Below, in pieces: positions 49,401 through 57,915 of a stretch of DNA of 64,000 bases (the stretch's first letter is position 1; the number at the start of each line of letters is the position of its first letter). Below the pieces are notes generated by a model that had not been told where the DNA came from, searched no databases, and was given only the letters and a program-made list of their open reading frames with translations. The stretch comes from Paenibacillus sp. P25 (lineage in GTDB: Bacteria > Bacillota > Bacilli > Paenibacillales > NBRC-103111), in contig CP085629.1 of assembly GCA_024704175.1 (NCBI GenBank), forward strand, positions 1,488,001 to 1,552,000. The letters run 5' to 3'. The translations under genes and the position numbers were made by a program.

Positions 49401-49880
49401 AGGATACGGAGCCTTATCTGTGCCTGGCGGATTACCTGAAGCCGGTTGACAGCGGCGAAATGGACTACATCGGCTTCCTGGTCGTCACGGCGGGGCATGG
49501 GGTCAGCGACCGCGCGACGATCTGGCGGGACCAAGGCGACTACCTTCGTTCTCATGCGGCGCGAGGTCGCCGCACTGGAACTGGCCGAGGCGTTCGCCGA
49601 GCGGATTCACCAAATGATGCGCGACGTATGGGGCTTCCCGGATCCGGCCGGCATGACGATGCAGGAGCGGTTCGGCGCCAAATACCGCGGACAGCGATTC
49701 TCCTTCGGATATCCGGCGTGTCCGAATCTGGACGATCAGCAGCGGCTGTTCCAGCTGATGAAGCCGGAAGATATCGGGGTTCAGTTAACGGAAGGCAGCA
49801 TGATGGAGCCGGAGGCTTCCGTATCCGCCATCGTATTCGCTCATCCGCAGGCGAGATATTTTAATGTAGACAAAAATTAG
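46437..49880 (+). CDS. metH: Cobalamin-dependent methionine synthase MetH (frameshifted)
   Basis: A protein of about 1148 residues that methylates homocysteine using methyltetrahydrofolate and B12. Domains in order: homocysteine binding ([14 protein letters not shown], zinc Cys in GGRCGTTP), pterin binding (about 47440-48240), cobalamin binding with the lower-axial His in [11 protein letters not shown] (about 48589) and SAM activation (C-terminal, with [23 protein letters not shown]). A G is missing from a G7 run near 46834, and another shift lies near 49525. GAGAGGGGATC precedes the ATG. I found no B12 or SAM riboswitch in the 292-base gap upstream, which I could not otherwise interpret. Confidence 0.94.
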
Positions 49881-49892
49881 GGTATGCTATAG

Positions 49893-49921
49893 GGAGTGGA
49901 GCGCTGAAGCTCCACTCTTTT
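49893..49921 (+). terminator. Terminator of metH
   Basis: GAGTGGAGC and GCTCCACTC form a perfect 9-bp stem with a 6-base loop, followed by T4. Confidence 0.9.
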
Positions 49922-49956
49922 CCATAACATATCAGAATCGAACGGAGTCGATCGGG

Positions 49957-50900
49957 TTGGAGTTATATTTTCTCGGCACGGGCGCAGGCATGCCTTCCAA
50001 GGAGCGCAACGTCACCTCGGTGATGCTGAATCTGCTCGCCGAGCGCAATGTTTATTGGATGTTTGACTGCGGGGAAGGTTCGCAGCATCAAATTCTGCGT
50101 GCGCCCGTTAAAATCAGCAAGCTGGAAAAGCTGTTCGTGACGCACCTGCACGGCGATCATATTTACGGGTCGCCTGGGGCCGCTGTCCAGCCGTTCCTAC
50201 CAAGGCGGGGACACCCCTTTTATTATTTACGGACCCAGGGGCATCAAGGATTGGATTGAGACGACGCTGAAGCTCAGCGATTCTCATTTATCCTATGAAA
50301 TATCGGTTGTCGAGCTCGAACCGGAGAGCAGCGGTACGCTGTTTGAGGACGAGCAGTTTGAAGTGTCTTACGGTCCTTTGGTGCACCGGGTTCCCTGCTT
50401 CGGTTACCGGATTGTCGAGAAGCCTCTGCAGGGCAAGCTGGACGTAGAGAAGCTGAAAGCCCTTGGACTTACGTCAGGCCCCCTGTTCGGAAAAATCAAG
50501 AAGGGTGAACATGTGACGTTCGCCGGACGGTACGTCGCTGGACGCGCGGCAGTTTATCGGCCCTTCATATGCCGGGCGCATTGTAACGGTTCTGGGCGAT
50601 ACCCAGCCCTGCCCCGCTTCACTTGAGCTCGCGAAGGACGCGGATGTGCTTGTGCATGAGTCGACCTTTGCCGAGCACCGCAAGGAGCTTGCGGTCCGCT
50701 ACGACCATTCCACAGCCAAAGACGCCGCCCGGACTGCGAAGGAGGCGGGGGTCAAGACGCTCATTCTGACGCACATCAGCTCGCGCTATCAAGGGCCGAT
50801 GGCAGATCAGCTGGCGGAGGAAGCCAAGGAGATTCACGGGCAAACCTACCTGGCCCACGATCATTTCCGTTATGAGGTTCCCGGCAGGAAAAGAGACTGA
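49957..50900 (+). CDS. rnz: Ribonuclease Z (frameshifted)
   Basis: tRNA 3'-processing endonuclease of about 314 residues, metallo-beta-lactamase fold. Zinc motif [10 protein letters not shown] (about 50140), [22 protein letters not shown] and the C-terminal LTHISSRY are present. It starts at TTG 49957 with GGAG upstream. Two insertions, near 50180 (GGGG for GGG) and near 50530, split it. It is bounded by terminators on both sides. Confidence 0.92.
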
Positions 50901-50952
50901 ACATCGATTCGGTAGGGAGAGCTACGAAAAGCGGCGACCTCTGCGCTGACTT

Positions 50953-50992
50953 AAAAGCCTCCGAACCTATATGGATAGGGCCGGAGGCTTCC
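50953..50992. terminator. Bidirectional terminator between rnz and tlp
   Basis: AAGCCTCCG and CGGAGGCTT are the arms of an imperfect hairpin (inner CCTAT/ATAGG pairs), with short T runs outside on the minus side. It sits between convergent genes. Confidence 0.65.
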
Positions 50993-51006
50993 TTCAGGAA
51001 AAAGGA

Positions 51007-51237
51007 CTATTCATTGTCGTTTTGATAAGCGGCTTCGTCCTTAATTTCGGAGCGGAAAGCCTCCAGGCTGTTGCGGCGGCGTTCGTTTTTCTCTTCCACC
51101 TGTTCCCGTTCCCGCGGGCTGATTTCGTCCGCATGCTCGGACAAGTAGTCTTCGGCTTCCTCGAGATTTTCAATCGTATGGTTGATGTTTTTTTGCAGAT
51201 GCTCCACATTGTCGGCACGGTTATCCGGCTTGGCCAT
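51007..51237 (-). CDS. tlp: Small acid-soluble spore protein Tlp
   Basis: An intact 76-residue protein with the Tlp pattern RADNVEHLQKNINHTIENLEEAEDYL, then EKNERRRNSLEAFRSEIKDEAA. It is highly charged and helical, and is made in the forespore in Bacillus. Upstream of the ATG is AAGGAGCTGATC. A sigma-G element was not clearly seen. It marks the organism as spore forming. Confidence 0.92.
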   Translation of the reverse strand: MAKPDNRADNVEHLQKNINHTIENLEEAEDYLSEHADEISPREREQVEEKNERRRNSLEAFRSEIKDEAAYQNDNE

Positions 51238-51356
51238 GGGGATCAGCTCCTTTTTTAGTAGAAATAGGTGTGATCGTTCGCACTTTACTTACGATGCCAC
51301 GAAGCGCTGCAGAATATGCAAAGCTTGAACCATCATGGAAGCGAGGGATACAAGGA

Positions 51357-52279
51357 ATGAGCGTCTTACAAATCCGGCCGTTGCCCCCTTATGATTTTGC
51401 CAAAATGCTGGGCAGACTGCAGGGGTCAAGCATGAAACTTATCGTATTCGGGATGGTGCGTTATCCCGCATGTTACGGACAGACAAAGGGGTCTATCTTG
51501 CCGAGATTCGCAGCACGGGGACGACGGAAGAGCCGGTGCTCGAGGTGCGGATTTCCGGACTCCAGGAGCCTAACCCCTCGGAAGTCCTGAAGCTGAAAAC
51601 GAGGCTTGAGCGGATGCTTTCGGCGGGGGTGGATTTGCAGCCGTTTTACAGCCATATGCGCTCGCTGGGCCCGGAAATGGAGGCGCTTACGATGTGGTTC
51701 CGCGGTCTTCATCTGCTAACCGAAGCGGATCTGTTCGAATGCATGTGCAAGACGATCATTGGCCAGCGACTGAACCTGGCGTTCGCTTCCGAGCTGACGA
51801 AACGATTGATGGCCGCCGCCACTGCGCCTTATGCTGCAGACGGCATGGAATACCCGGTCTTTCCCTCTCCGGAAGAGGTCGCAAGACTGGATTACAAGGA
51901 GCTGCAGGAGCTGCAGTTCAGCCGCCGCAAAGCGGAATATGTGATCGATTGGGCGCGTAAAATAGCGGATGGCTCCGTGGAGCTGAATCGTTTAGAGGGA
52001 CTATCCGACGAACAGATCATCGAGGAGCTGACGCGGCTGAGGGGGATCAGGCGATGGACCGTCGAGTGCTTCCTGCTCTTCGGCCTGGGCCGTACGAATT
52101 TGCTGCCGGCGGCGGATATCGGGCTGAGGAATGCACTGAAGAAGCTTTACGCTCTTACGGATCAGCCGACGGAGCCGGAAGTGCGCCGTATGGGAGCGGA
52201 ATGGTCGCCATGGGCAAGCTATGCGACCCTGTATTTGTGGGAAAGCCTGCATGCACCGGAAAGAGAGGCGTCTGAATGA
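51357..52279 (+). CDS. AlkA-type DNA-3-methyladenine glycosylase (one frameshift)
   Basis: A HhH-GPD glycosylase of about 307 residues removing alkylated bases. The helix-hairpin-helix is in LTRLRGIRRWTVECFLLFGLG and the catalytic Asp in LPAADIGLRNA (about 52112). The N-terminal domain shows LPPYDFAKMLGRLQGSS as in Firmicute AlkA homologues. A G is missing near 51454. GAGGGAT precedes the ATG. The TGA overlaps the ATG of the LrgA-like gene, an unusual coupling. Confidence 0.87.
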
Positions 52280-52638
52280 TCGGTTTTGCCGTTTTGCTGC
52301 TTTATTATTTCATCGGGCTGGCGCTGCAAACGGTCTTTCAATTGCCTTTGCCGGCCAACGTCATCGGACTTATTTTATTTACGTTAAGCCTGTTCCTCCG
52401 GATTATAAAGGTTGAATGGGTGGAAGAAGCCAGCGCATTTCTGGTCCGGCATATGATGCTGTTTTTTGCTCCGTTCGTGGTCGGAACGATGGTTTTCTTC
52501 CAGCTGATCGGGAGCCAGGCGGTTACCATTCTGGTCAGCCTGTTCGCCAGCACCTTCGGCGTGCTGCTGTTCAGCGGATGGACGGTAAAGCTGCTCGGCC
52601 GCCGCAGCCGTAAGGAGGCGAAGCATGAGTCTGCATGA
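52276..52638 (+). CDS. CidA/LrgA family holin-like protein
   Basis: An intact 120-residue membrane protein with four helices and the family pattern LQTVFQLPLPANVIGLILF and EEASAFLVRHMMLFFAPFVVG. CidA/LrgA proteins modulate murein hydrolase release and carbon overflow (pyruvate/acetate) transport. Start overlaps the glycosylase stop; the end overlaps the LrgB-like start by 14 bases. Confidence 0.9.
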   Translation: MIGFAVLLLYYFIGLALQTVFQLPLPANVIGLILFTLSLFLRIIKVEWVEEASAFLVRHMMLFFAPFVVGTMVFFQLIGSQAVTILVSLFASTFGVLLFSGWTVKLLGRRSRKEAKHESA

Positions 52639-53320
52639 GTTGACCGGGCTTCCCGCGTTCGGTATTACACTGACGCTGGTCGCCTATGCCATCGCCTTGA
52701 AAGCCCAAGAGTGCAGGGGATGGCTTCATCCGTCGCTGATCTGTTCGGTGCTGATTGTCGCCGTCCTGCTTTTGCTGCACGTTCCGTATGAGGCGTACCA
52801 AAAAGGCGGCGATATGCTGACGTTTCTCCTCGGACCGGCCACGGTAGCTTTGGGCGTACCTCTCTACAAAAATGCCAAGCGCATCGGCGCCAGCTTCGTC
52901 CCGATCTTCTCCGGCATCACGGTCGGCTCGGTCAGTGCCCTGCTGCTTGCCGCGGCGTTCGTCTGGGGCCTCGGAGGCTCCCGGGAGCTGATCGTCACGA
53001 TGATGCCCAAGTCCGTTACCTCGCCGGTGGCGCTGGAGATATCGCGCCAGGCCGGAGGCATGCCGGAGCTCACGGCGGTGTTTACCGTGCTGACCGGACT
53101 GCTCGGCGGCCTGCTCGGCCCGGGCCTGCTCAGGCTTGCCGGGGTTAGGGACGATATCTCGATCGGCGTGGCCATCGGTACCGCATCGCACGGCATCGGC
53201 ACCGCCCGAATCATCCGCGATTCGGAGCTCGCGGGCAGCGTCAGCGGCTTTGCCATGGGCGTCGCGGCCATCCTGACCTCATTTTTATTTATACCTATTT
53301 ATCATATCCTTCGCGGGTGA
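52625..53320 (+). CDS. CidB/LrgB family membrane protein
   Basis: An intact 231-residue polytopic protein, partner of the preceding gene. Family segments LGPATVALGVPLYKN, PKSVTSPVALEISRQAGG and GTASHGIGTARI are clear. The pair is regulated by LytS/LytR in other Firmicutes, but no such system is in the window. Confidence 0.92.
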   Translation: MSLHELTGLPAFGITLTLVAYAIALKAQECRGWLHPSLICSVLIVAVLLLLHVPYEAYQKGGDMLTFLLGPATVALGVPLYKNAKRIGASFVPIFSGITVGSVSALLLAAAFVWGLGGSRELIVTMMPKSVTSPVALEISRQAGGMPELTAVFTVLTGLLGGLLGPGLLRLAGVRDDISIGVAIGTASHGIGTARIIRDSELAGSVSGFAMGVAAILTSFLFIPIYHILRG

Positions 53321-53344
53321 ACGATTCGAATTAAGTCGCCATGC

Positions 53345-53376
53345 AGAGACCGGTCTTGTGCCGGTCTCTTTTTTTC
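53345..53376 (+). terminator. Terminator of alkA-lrgAB unit
   Basis: AGAGACCGG pairs with CCGGTCTCT, loop about 7 bases, followed by T7. Confidence 0.9.
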
Positions 53377-53502
53377 GTACTCATTTCCTGGGTCTCTTCG
53401 GCTTTTCTTATCAAAAGCTTAACAACGCGCAGACGCTCCCTTAATAAATCGATGCTACTCTGGAATCAAGCGGGAACCCCCTCATTTTCCAAGGAGAAAG
53501 GC

Positions 53503-54282
53503 GTGTTGAATATGATCCGAGCGGCAAGCCCTGTCACTCCGCGACCGTCACAGCTTACCCTCAAGCTGGCAGAGAACGAACGGGATCTGGAACAAGTGTT
53601 CCGTTTAAGGTATGAAGTGTTTGTGGAAGAGGAGAGAAATCTTCAGTTGCTGAGTGCTGAGGGATTGGAACAGGATGCATACGATGCTTACTGCGATCAT
53701 TTGATCGTGAAGGATCTGGAAACGGACCTCGTGGTCGGCACCTACCGCCTGCTGCCTGGGGAGAGAGCGGTCCGGGAGATCGGCTTTTACTCGGAGACCG
53801 AGTTCGATTTGGGCGGGTTTGCGGCTTACAAAAGGGAGACGCTGGAGCTCGGACGCAGCTGCGTCGCACAGGCCTACCGCGGCGGGAAAGCGATTCAAAT
53901 GCTCTGGGAGGGCATTGCCGCTTATATTACGGAGCATCATTACCATTATCTGATCGGCTGCGCCAGCGTGCATATGCATTCGGTAGAGGAGCTGAACCTG
54001 ATCTACACGATGCTGAGACAGAAACAGGTCATCACCGACCGGTTCGGGGTCCGGCCGCTCGAGTCGCACCGGATCAAGGGGCTGCAGAAGGTGGAAACCG
54101 ACCTGAGCGAGAAGGATATCTTCCGGAGGCTCCCGCCGCTGATGAAAGGCTACCAATGGCTCGGCGCGGAAATCGGCGGAGATCCCGCGTACGATGCGCT
54201 GTTTGATACGGTGGATTTCTTCATTATTCTGGAAAAAGACCGGGTCACCCGGCGCTATAAAAAGCATTTTCTGAACGGATAG
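53503..54282 (+). CDS. OlsB-like GNAT N-acyltransferase (PF13444 type)
   Basis: An intact protein of about 259 residues. RLRYEVFVEEE near the N terminus and TLELGRSCVAQAYRGG in the middle are the signatures of the OlsB/putative-hemolysin group, which transfers a 3-hydroxyacyl group to ornithine or a related amine. GTG at 53503 is preferred because AAGGAG lies 6 bases upstream; ATG 53512 is possible. A lysophospholipid-acyltransferase-like gene follows after 14 bases, so the two may form one pathway. Confidence 0.75.
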   Translation: MLNMIRAASPVTPRPSQLTLKLAENERDLEQVFRLRYEVFVEEERNLQLLSAEGLEQDAYDAYCDHLIVKDLETDLVVGTYRLLPGERAVREIGFYSETEFDLGGFAAYKRETLELGRSCVAQAYRGGKAIQMLWEGIAAYITEHHYHYLIGCASVHMHSVEELNLIYTMLRQKQVITDRFGVRPLESHRIKGLQKVETDLSEKDIFRRLPPLMKGYQWLGAEIGGDPAYDALFDTVDFFIILEKDRVTRRYKKHFLNG

Positions 54283-54296
54283 AAGGGGGCGGCCTC

Positions 54297-55237
54297 ATGT
54301 ATGACTGGATCGGACGGATCACCTCGAGCGACAAAACGCTGAAGCGCTGGGCCCGGGTATGCGGGTGGTCGCCGGAGTTTGTAATGCTGTGGGCGTTCAA
54401 GGCGGCCGCCCTACTGCTATTTGTCGTCGCGCGTCAAGGGGTCGGAAACCGGGTGCAGAGGAATATGCGAGATTTGCTGAAGCTGACGGATGCGGAGCTC
54501 AGGCGCAAGATCTTCCGTTTTTATGAAAACGTGGTGATCGCGCTCTACGAAATTCTCGTGGATTCCTACCGTCTGGACGTAACCGGCAAACGGCGCCTGC
54601 AAGCGGAAGGGGAAGAGCATCTCGTGCAGGCGCTGCGGCTGGGCCGTGGGGCGATTGTGTATACGCCGCATACCGGTAATTTTTTTTATTACTACTGGTA
54701 TTTATGCCGCAACTATTCCTGCTTGACCGTTGCAACAGGAGGCGCCCGGAGCTCAGGCCCTTGTATTTAAAGTTTCTTAACCTCGGCTGTCCCGGGCTCG
54801 ACTATGACAATACCCCGCCGCTTGAGCTGTACCGCAGGCTGAAGAAGCATCTGGCGGCCGGAGGGGTCGTCTTTTTGCTGGGTGATTTTTGGCGGCCCTC
54901 GTTCCCGGTTTCCCGGTTCTTCGGAAGGCGCACGCGGACGCCGGAAGGCGCGGCCATGCTGGCGATCGAGCAGCAGGTGCCGGTTGTACCTTTTTACGGG
55001 TTTCGGGAGCGGGGCTTTAGGCATAGACTGATCTTCAAGGAACCGCTGTACTTGTACTCTTCCTTTACGAGGGCCACGCGGACGGATGCGGCGAACCTCT
55101 TGAACCGTTTCATGGAAAGGGTCATCCGGGAACGGCCGGAGGGCTGGTTTTATTGGTTCAATGCGGAGGAACGCTGGGAGCCGGAGCTTCCGCAGGATAC
55201 CGCACGGAACGGACGGTCCCGGCACCATACAGCATGA
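54297..55237 (+). CDS. LpxL/HtrB-like lysophospholipid acyltransferase family protein (one frameshift)
   Basis: A membrane-associated protein of about 313 residues with an N-terminal hydrophobic segment. The predicted catalytic His occurs in YTPHTGNFF (about 54668), and [22 protein letters not shown] (about 54865) resembles the acyl-acceptor motif of LpxL/HtrB proteins. The acidic residue usually found four residues after the His is replaced by Phe. A base is missing near 54745. AAGGGGGC precedes the ATG. Pairing with the OlsB-like gene suggests lipid acylation; substrate unknown. Confidence 0.75.
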
Positions 55238-55253
55238 TGAGGAGGATGAAGTC

Positions 55254-56232
55254 ATGGATACGGGAAGCCATTTGCTCTTCGGCGCCACGCTCGCGGGACT
55301 GTCGTCGCTGAGTCCTGCGGTCGCCCACGAGCCGCGCCTGTTTCATGCGGTGCTTACCGCCGCGCTGGTCGGCTCGCATGCTCCGGATTTGGATGCGGCT
55401 GCACGTCTGAAGAGCTATGCCGCCTACATTCGAATTCACCGCGGATGGACCCATTCGCTTCCGGCTTTATTCATTTGGCCCCTGGTCCTGGCTTGGCCGA
55501 TCGCTTGGACCTTCGGCGTACCGGAGCACGGGTACGCTGCTCTACGGCATCACGTTTGCGGCCGTCGTGTTTCATGTGCTGCTGGACAGCTTCAATGCAT
55601 ACGGTGTCCAGTGCCTGAGACCTTTTTCGAAACAATGGCTTCATCTCGATGTGCTCGCCTTGTTCGAGCCAGTCCTGTTCGGCATCCACGCGGCAGGCCT
55701 TATCGTCTGGCTCGCAGCGGGTCTGAATCCGGGATGGATGTTCGCAGGCATTTATGCAGCCACCTTCCTCTACATCGCCATAAGGACGGTCCATCATGCC
55801 AAAGTTGTGGCGAGGGTCGGAAGTGAACTGCAGCTCGAGGGCATCTGTCATGTCTTGCCGTCGCTGCACTGGTTCCGCTGGCAGTTCGTCATGGAAACGG
55901 ACGGTTATTTTTATACCGGTCTGGTTCACGGCCGAGAGGTGACGGTGCAGGACGTTTACGCCAAGGACGGTTCGAATTCGATTGTGGAAGCGACGATGGC
56001 GACGGACGGGGTGAGGGCTTTTCTGCAATTTGCCCAGCGCATTCATGTCAGCTACAAGGAGCTTTCCGACGGGTACGAGGTGGAGTGGAGGGATGTGCGG
56101 TTCTGGTACAACCGGCAGCTGCCTTTCGGGGTGGATGTGAAGCTGGACCGGAATTTGAAGGTTGTAAGCGCGAGGCTCGGCTGGAAGAAGAAGACGTGGG
56201 ATCCCCTTTTGTATAGCGACGGAGCGTCTTGA
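55254..56232 (+). CDS. yfhP: YfhP-like membrane-bound metal-dependent hydrolase (frameshifted)
   Basis: A membrane protein of about 326 residues. It begins DTGSHLLFGATLAGL and shows SHAPDLDAA, RGWTHSLPAL and HVLLDSFNAYG, the His/Asp pattern of the YdjM/YfhP predicted hydrolases, followed by a soluble C-terminal half. A shift lies near 55522. GAGGAGG lies upstream of the ATG. B. subtilis YfhP has been linked to repression of other genes, but its biochemistry is uncertain. It begins 17 bases after the acyltransferase gene. Confidence 0.8.
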
Positions 56233-56332
56233 AGCGGGGATTGTGGAGGGATTCGGCAAGCGGAAGTATGAAAAGGCTGGAAATCGGTAAGAATAGATTC
56301 CGTAGGAATCAAGCCTTGGGAGGGATTGCGGC

Positions 56333-56548
56333 ATGGACTTCACCAGCCAGGATATCGCCGTAATAGAGCAAGCTTTGCAGATTGCAATCCGCAAGCAGGA
56401 AAGCGAATCGAAAGCCTATCCGTTTCAAGAAGTGCTATCGAAGCTGAAGGTGAACGCATCGGCCGCCATGAATTATGAGCCTCATCGGACGACGGCGGCG
56501 CTGGACGGCTTCCGGTACGATTATGACGATTCTTCGGATTTGCTTTAG
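56333..56548 (+). CDS. Small acidic protein of unknown function
   Basis: An intact 71-residue protein, mostly helical in its first half (SQDIAVIEQALQIAIRKQES) and acidic at the C terminus (DYDDSSDLL). GGGAGGGATT precedes the ATG, so translation is credible. No family recognised. It lies 100 bases after the YfhP gene. Confidence 0.55.
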   Translation: MDFTSQDIAVIEQALQIAIRKQESESKAYPFQEVLSKLKVNASAAMNYEPHRTTAALDGFRYDYDDSSDLL

Positions 56549-56664
56549 CTTCTACCCGCATCTCGGTTTAACTTTTCCCGGGAAAGCGCAGAATCCGACA
56601 TCGCTGACGGTATCTTTTCCTTGAATTGACAGCCTTTCAGACGGAAATTACGACAGAAACAGCC

Positions 56665-56712
56665 ATAAGGGACCAGCTCCGGACAAAATACGGGACTGGT
56701 CCTTATTTTTTG
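56665..56712. terminator. Bidirectional terminator
   Basis: ATAAGGGACCAG pairs with CTGGTCCTTAT, then T6; convergent genes on both sides. Confidence 0.85.
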
Positions 56713-56729
56713 CCGGCATAGGGGAGCGG

Positions 56730-57715
56730 TTATCCTTTTTCTTCGCTGCGCTTCCATAAATACAAAATGCCGAGCAGCAGCACGTTCAAGGCGGCCGGCC
56801 ACCATAGCTCGGAACGAACGGCTAACGTCAGGAAGAACGCTTCCAGCGTCAGCAGCAGCATGGCGGGAATGAGCTTGGAGTCGCCGAAGCGGCTGTCCGT
56901 TTCCGCAAAATATTCGTCATGCAAATAATTAATGAAGTTAATGATCACGAGAGCCATCGCCCACCAGCAAAAAAAACGGCCGAGCGGGATTTCATACAAG
57001 TCCGCCATGCTGTCCGGTCCGGCCGCCGCTCTCCCGTTCCCGTTCGAATAGTTGACGGAAACAGGGCTCAGCAGCAAATGTACGGAAGTGATAAGCGCCG
57101 CCCCCCAAAGTCCGGGAAGCCAAAAGCTTCTTCTGCGGCGCCACTTGCGGGAACGGAGCAGTCGTTCCTTCCCCGGCGATTCGAACTCGGTCAGGCTGAG
57201 ACCCTGCCAAGCCTGACGCGGCGACCGGACCGGAGCAAAGGCTTTGGCGATAATAAGGAGCATGCACCAGGCGAAAGGAAGAGCCATCGGTACGCCGAAC
57301 ACCAGTGGGGTGAGCGAAAGACCGGAGCCGCCTTCTCCGAACAAGCGTCCGCTGTGCGAGCTGATCCAATCGGCCGCGTAAGAGACGCTCGCGCTGATGA
57401 CGAACAGGAAAAGCGTCTGCCGGTTCCCGTAACGCCCGGCATACCAGAGAAGCGCCGTCGTTCCTCCCAGTATCATATAAGCGCCGTTCGCCCATTCGAA
57501 CCACACCGGGAGCGACCCGCCCGCCGCAATCATTCCGCCGATAAAGATCAGGCCATACAGTACGCCGACACCTTGCACCAAGCGCATTACCATGTAGAGG
57601 AGCCCATCCCTTTCGCTTCCGGTAGCCGGAGGATGGAGGGTCGCGGAGAGCCGCAGACTTGCGGGCGTATTGTCGGGTAGAGTGCCTTGCAAGCGGCTGG
57701 AAGCCTTGGGTTCAT
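56730..57715 (-). CDS. Polytopic membrane protein, carotenoid-biosynthesis (DUF422)-like
   Basis: A membrane protein of about 328 residues with roughly seven helices. Segments such as ASVSYAADWISSHSGRLFG, LVFGVPMALPFAWCMLLI and the C-terminal INFINYLHDEYF recall the CruF/DUF422 carotenoid hydratase-like family, in which acidic and Gly residues in membrane loops are conserved. The ATG at 57715 (GAGGTG upstream) is out of frame by one C; correcting CCC to CCCC joins it to the main frame. No carotenoid genes are nearby, so the role is uncertain. Confidence 0.45.
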
Positions 57716-57853
57716 GTCTTTCACCTCGGTATAGGAATAAGTGATATCGGGATGAAGTCGCCGGCTCGTCTCTTTCCGGTTCCTTATTTATGTATATAAA
57801 GAAGTGGGACAAATGATACGAAGTTTCCGGCAAAGCACCGACGAACTTAGGGA

Positions 57854-57882
57854 TTGAACCCCGAACATGCATTCGATATAAT
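57854..57882 (+). promoter_or_regulatory. Promoter of the yprA repair operon
   Basis: TTGAAC, 17-base spacer, perfect TATAAT, 34 bases before the yprA ATG. Confidence 0.75.
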
Positions 57883-57915
57883 GGGAATGACGCTACGCTA
57901 AAGGAGCGAATTCTC

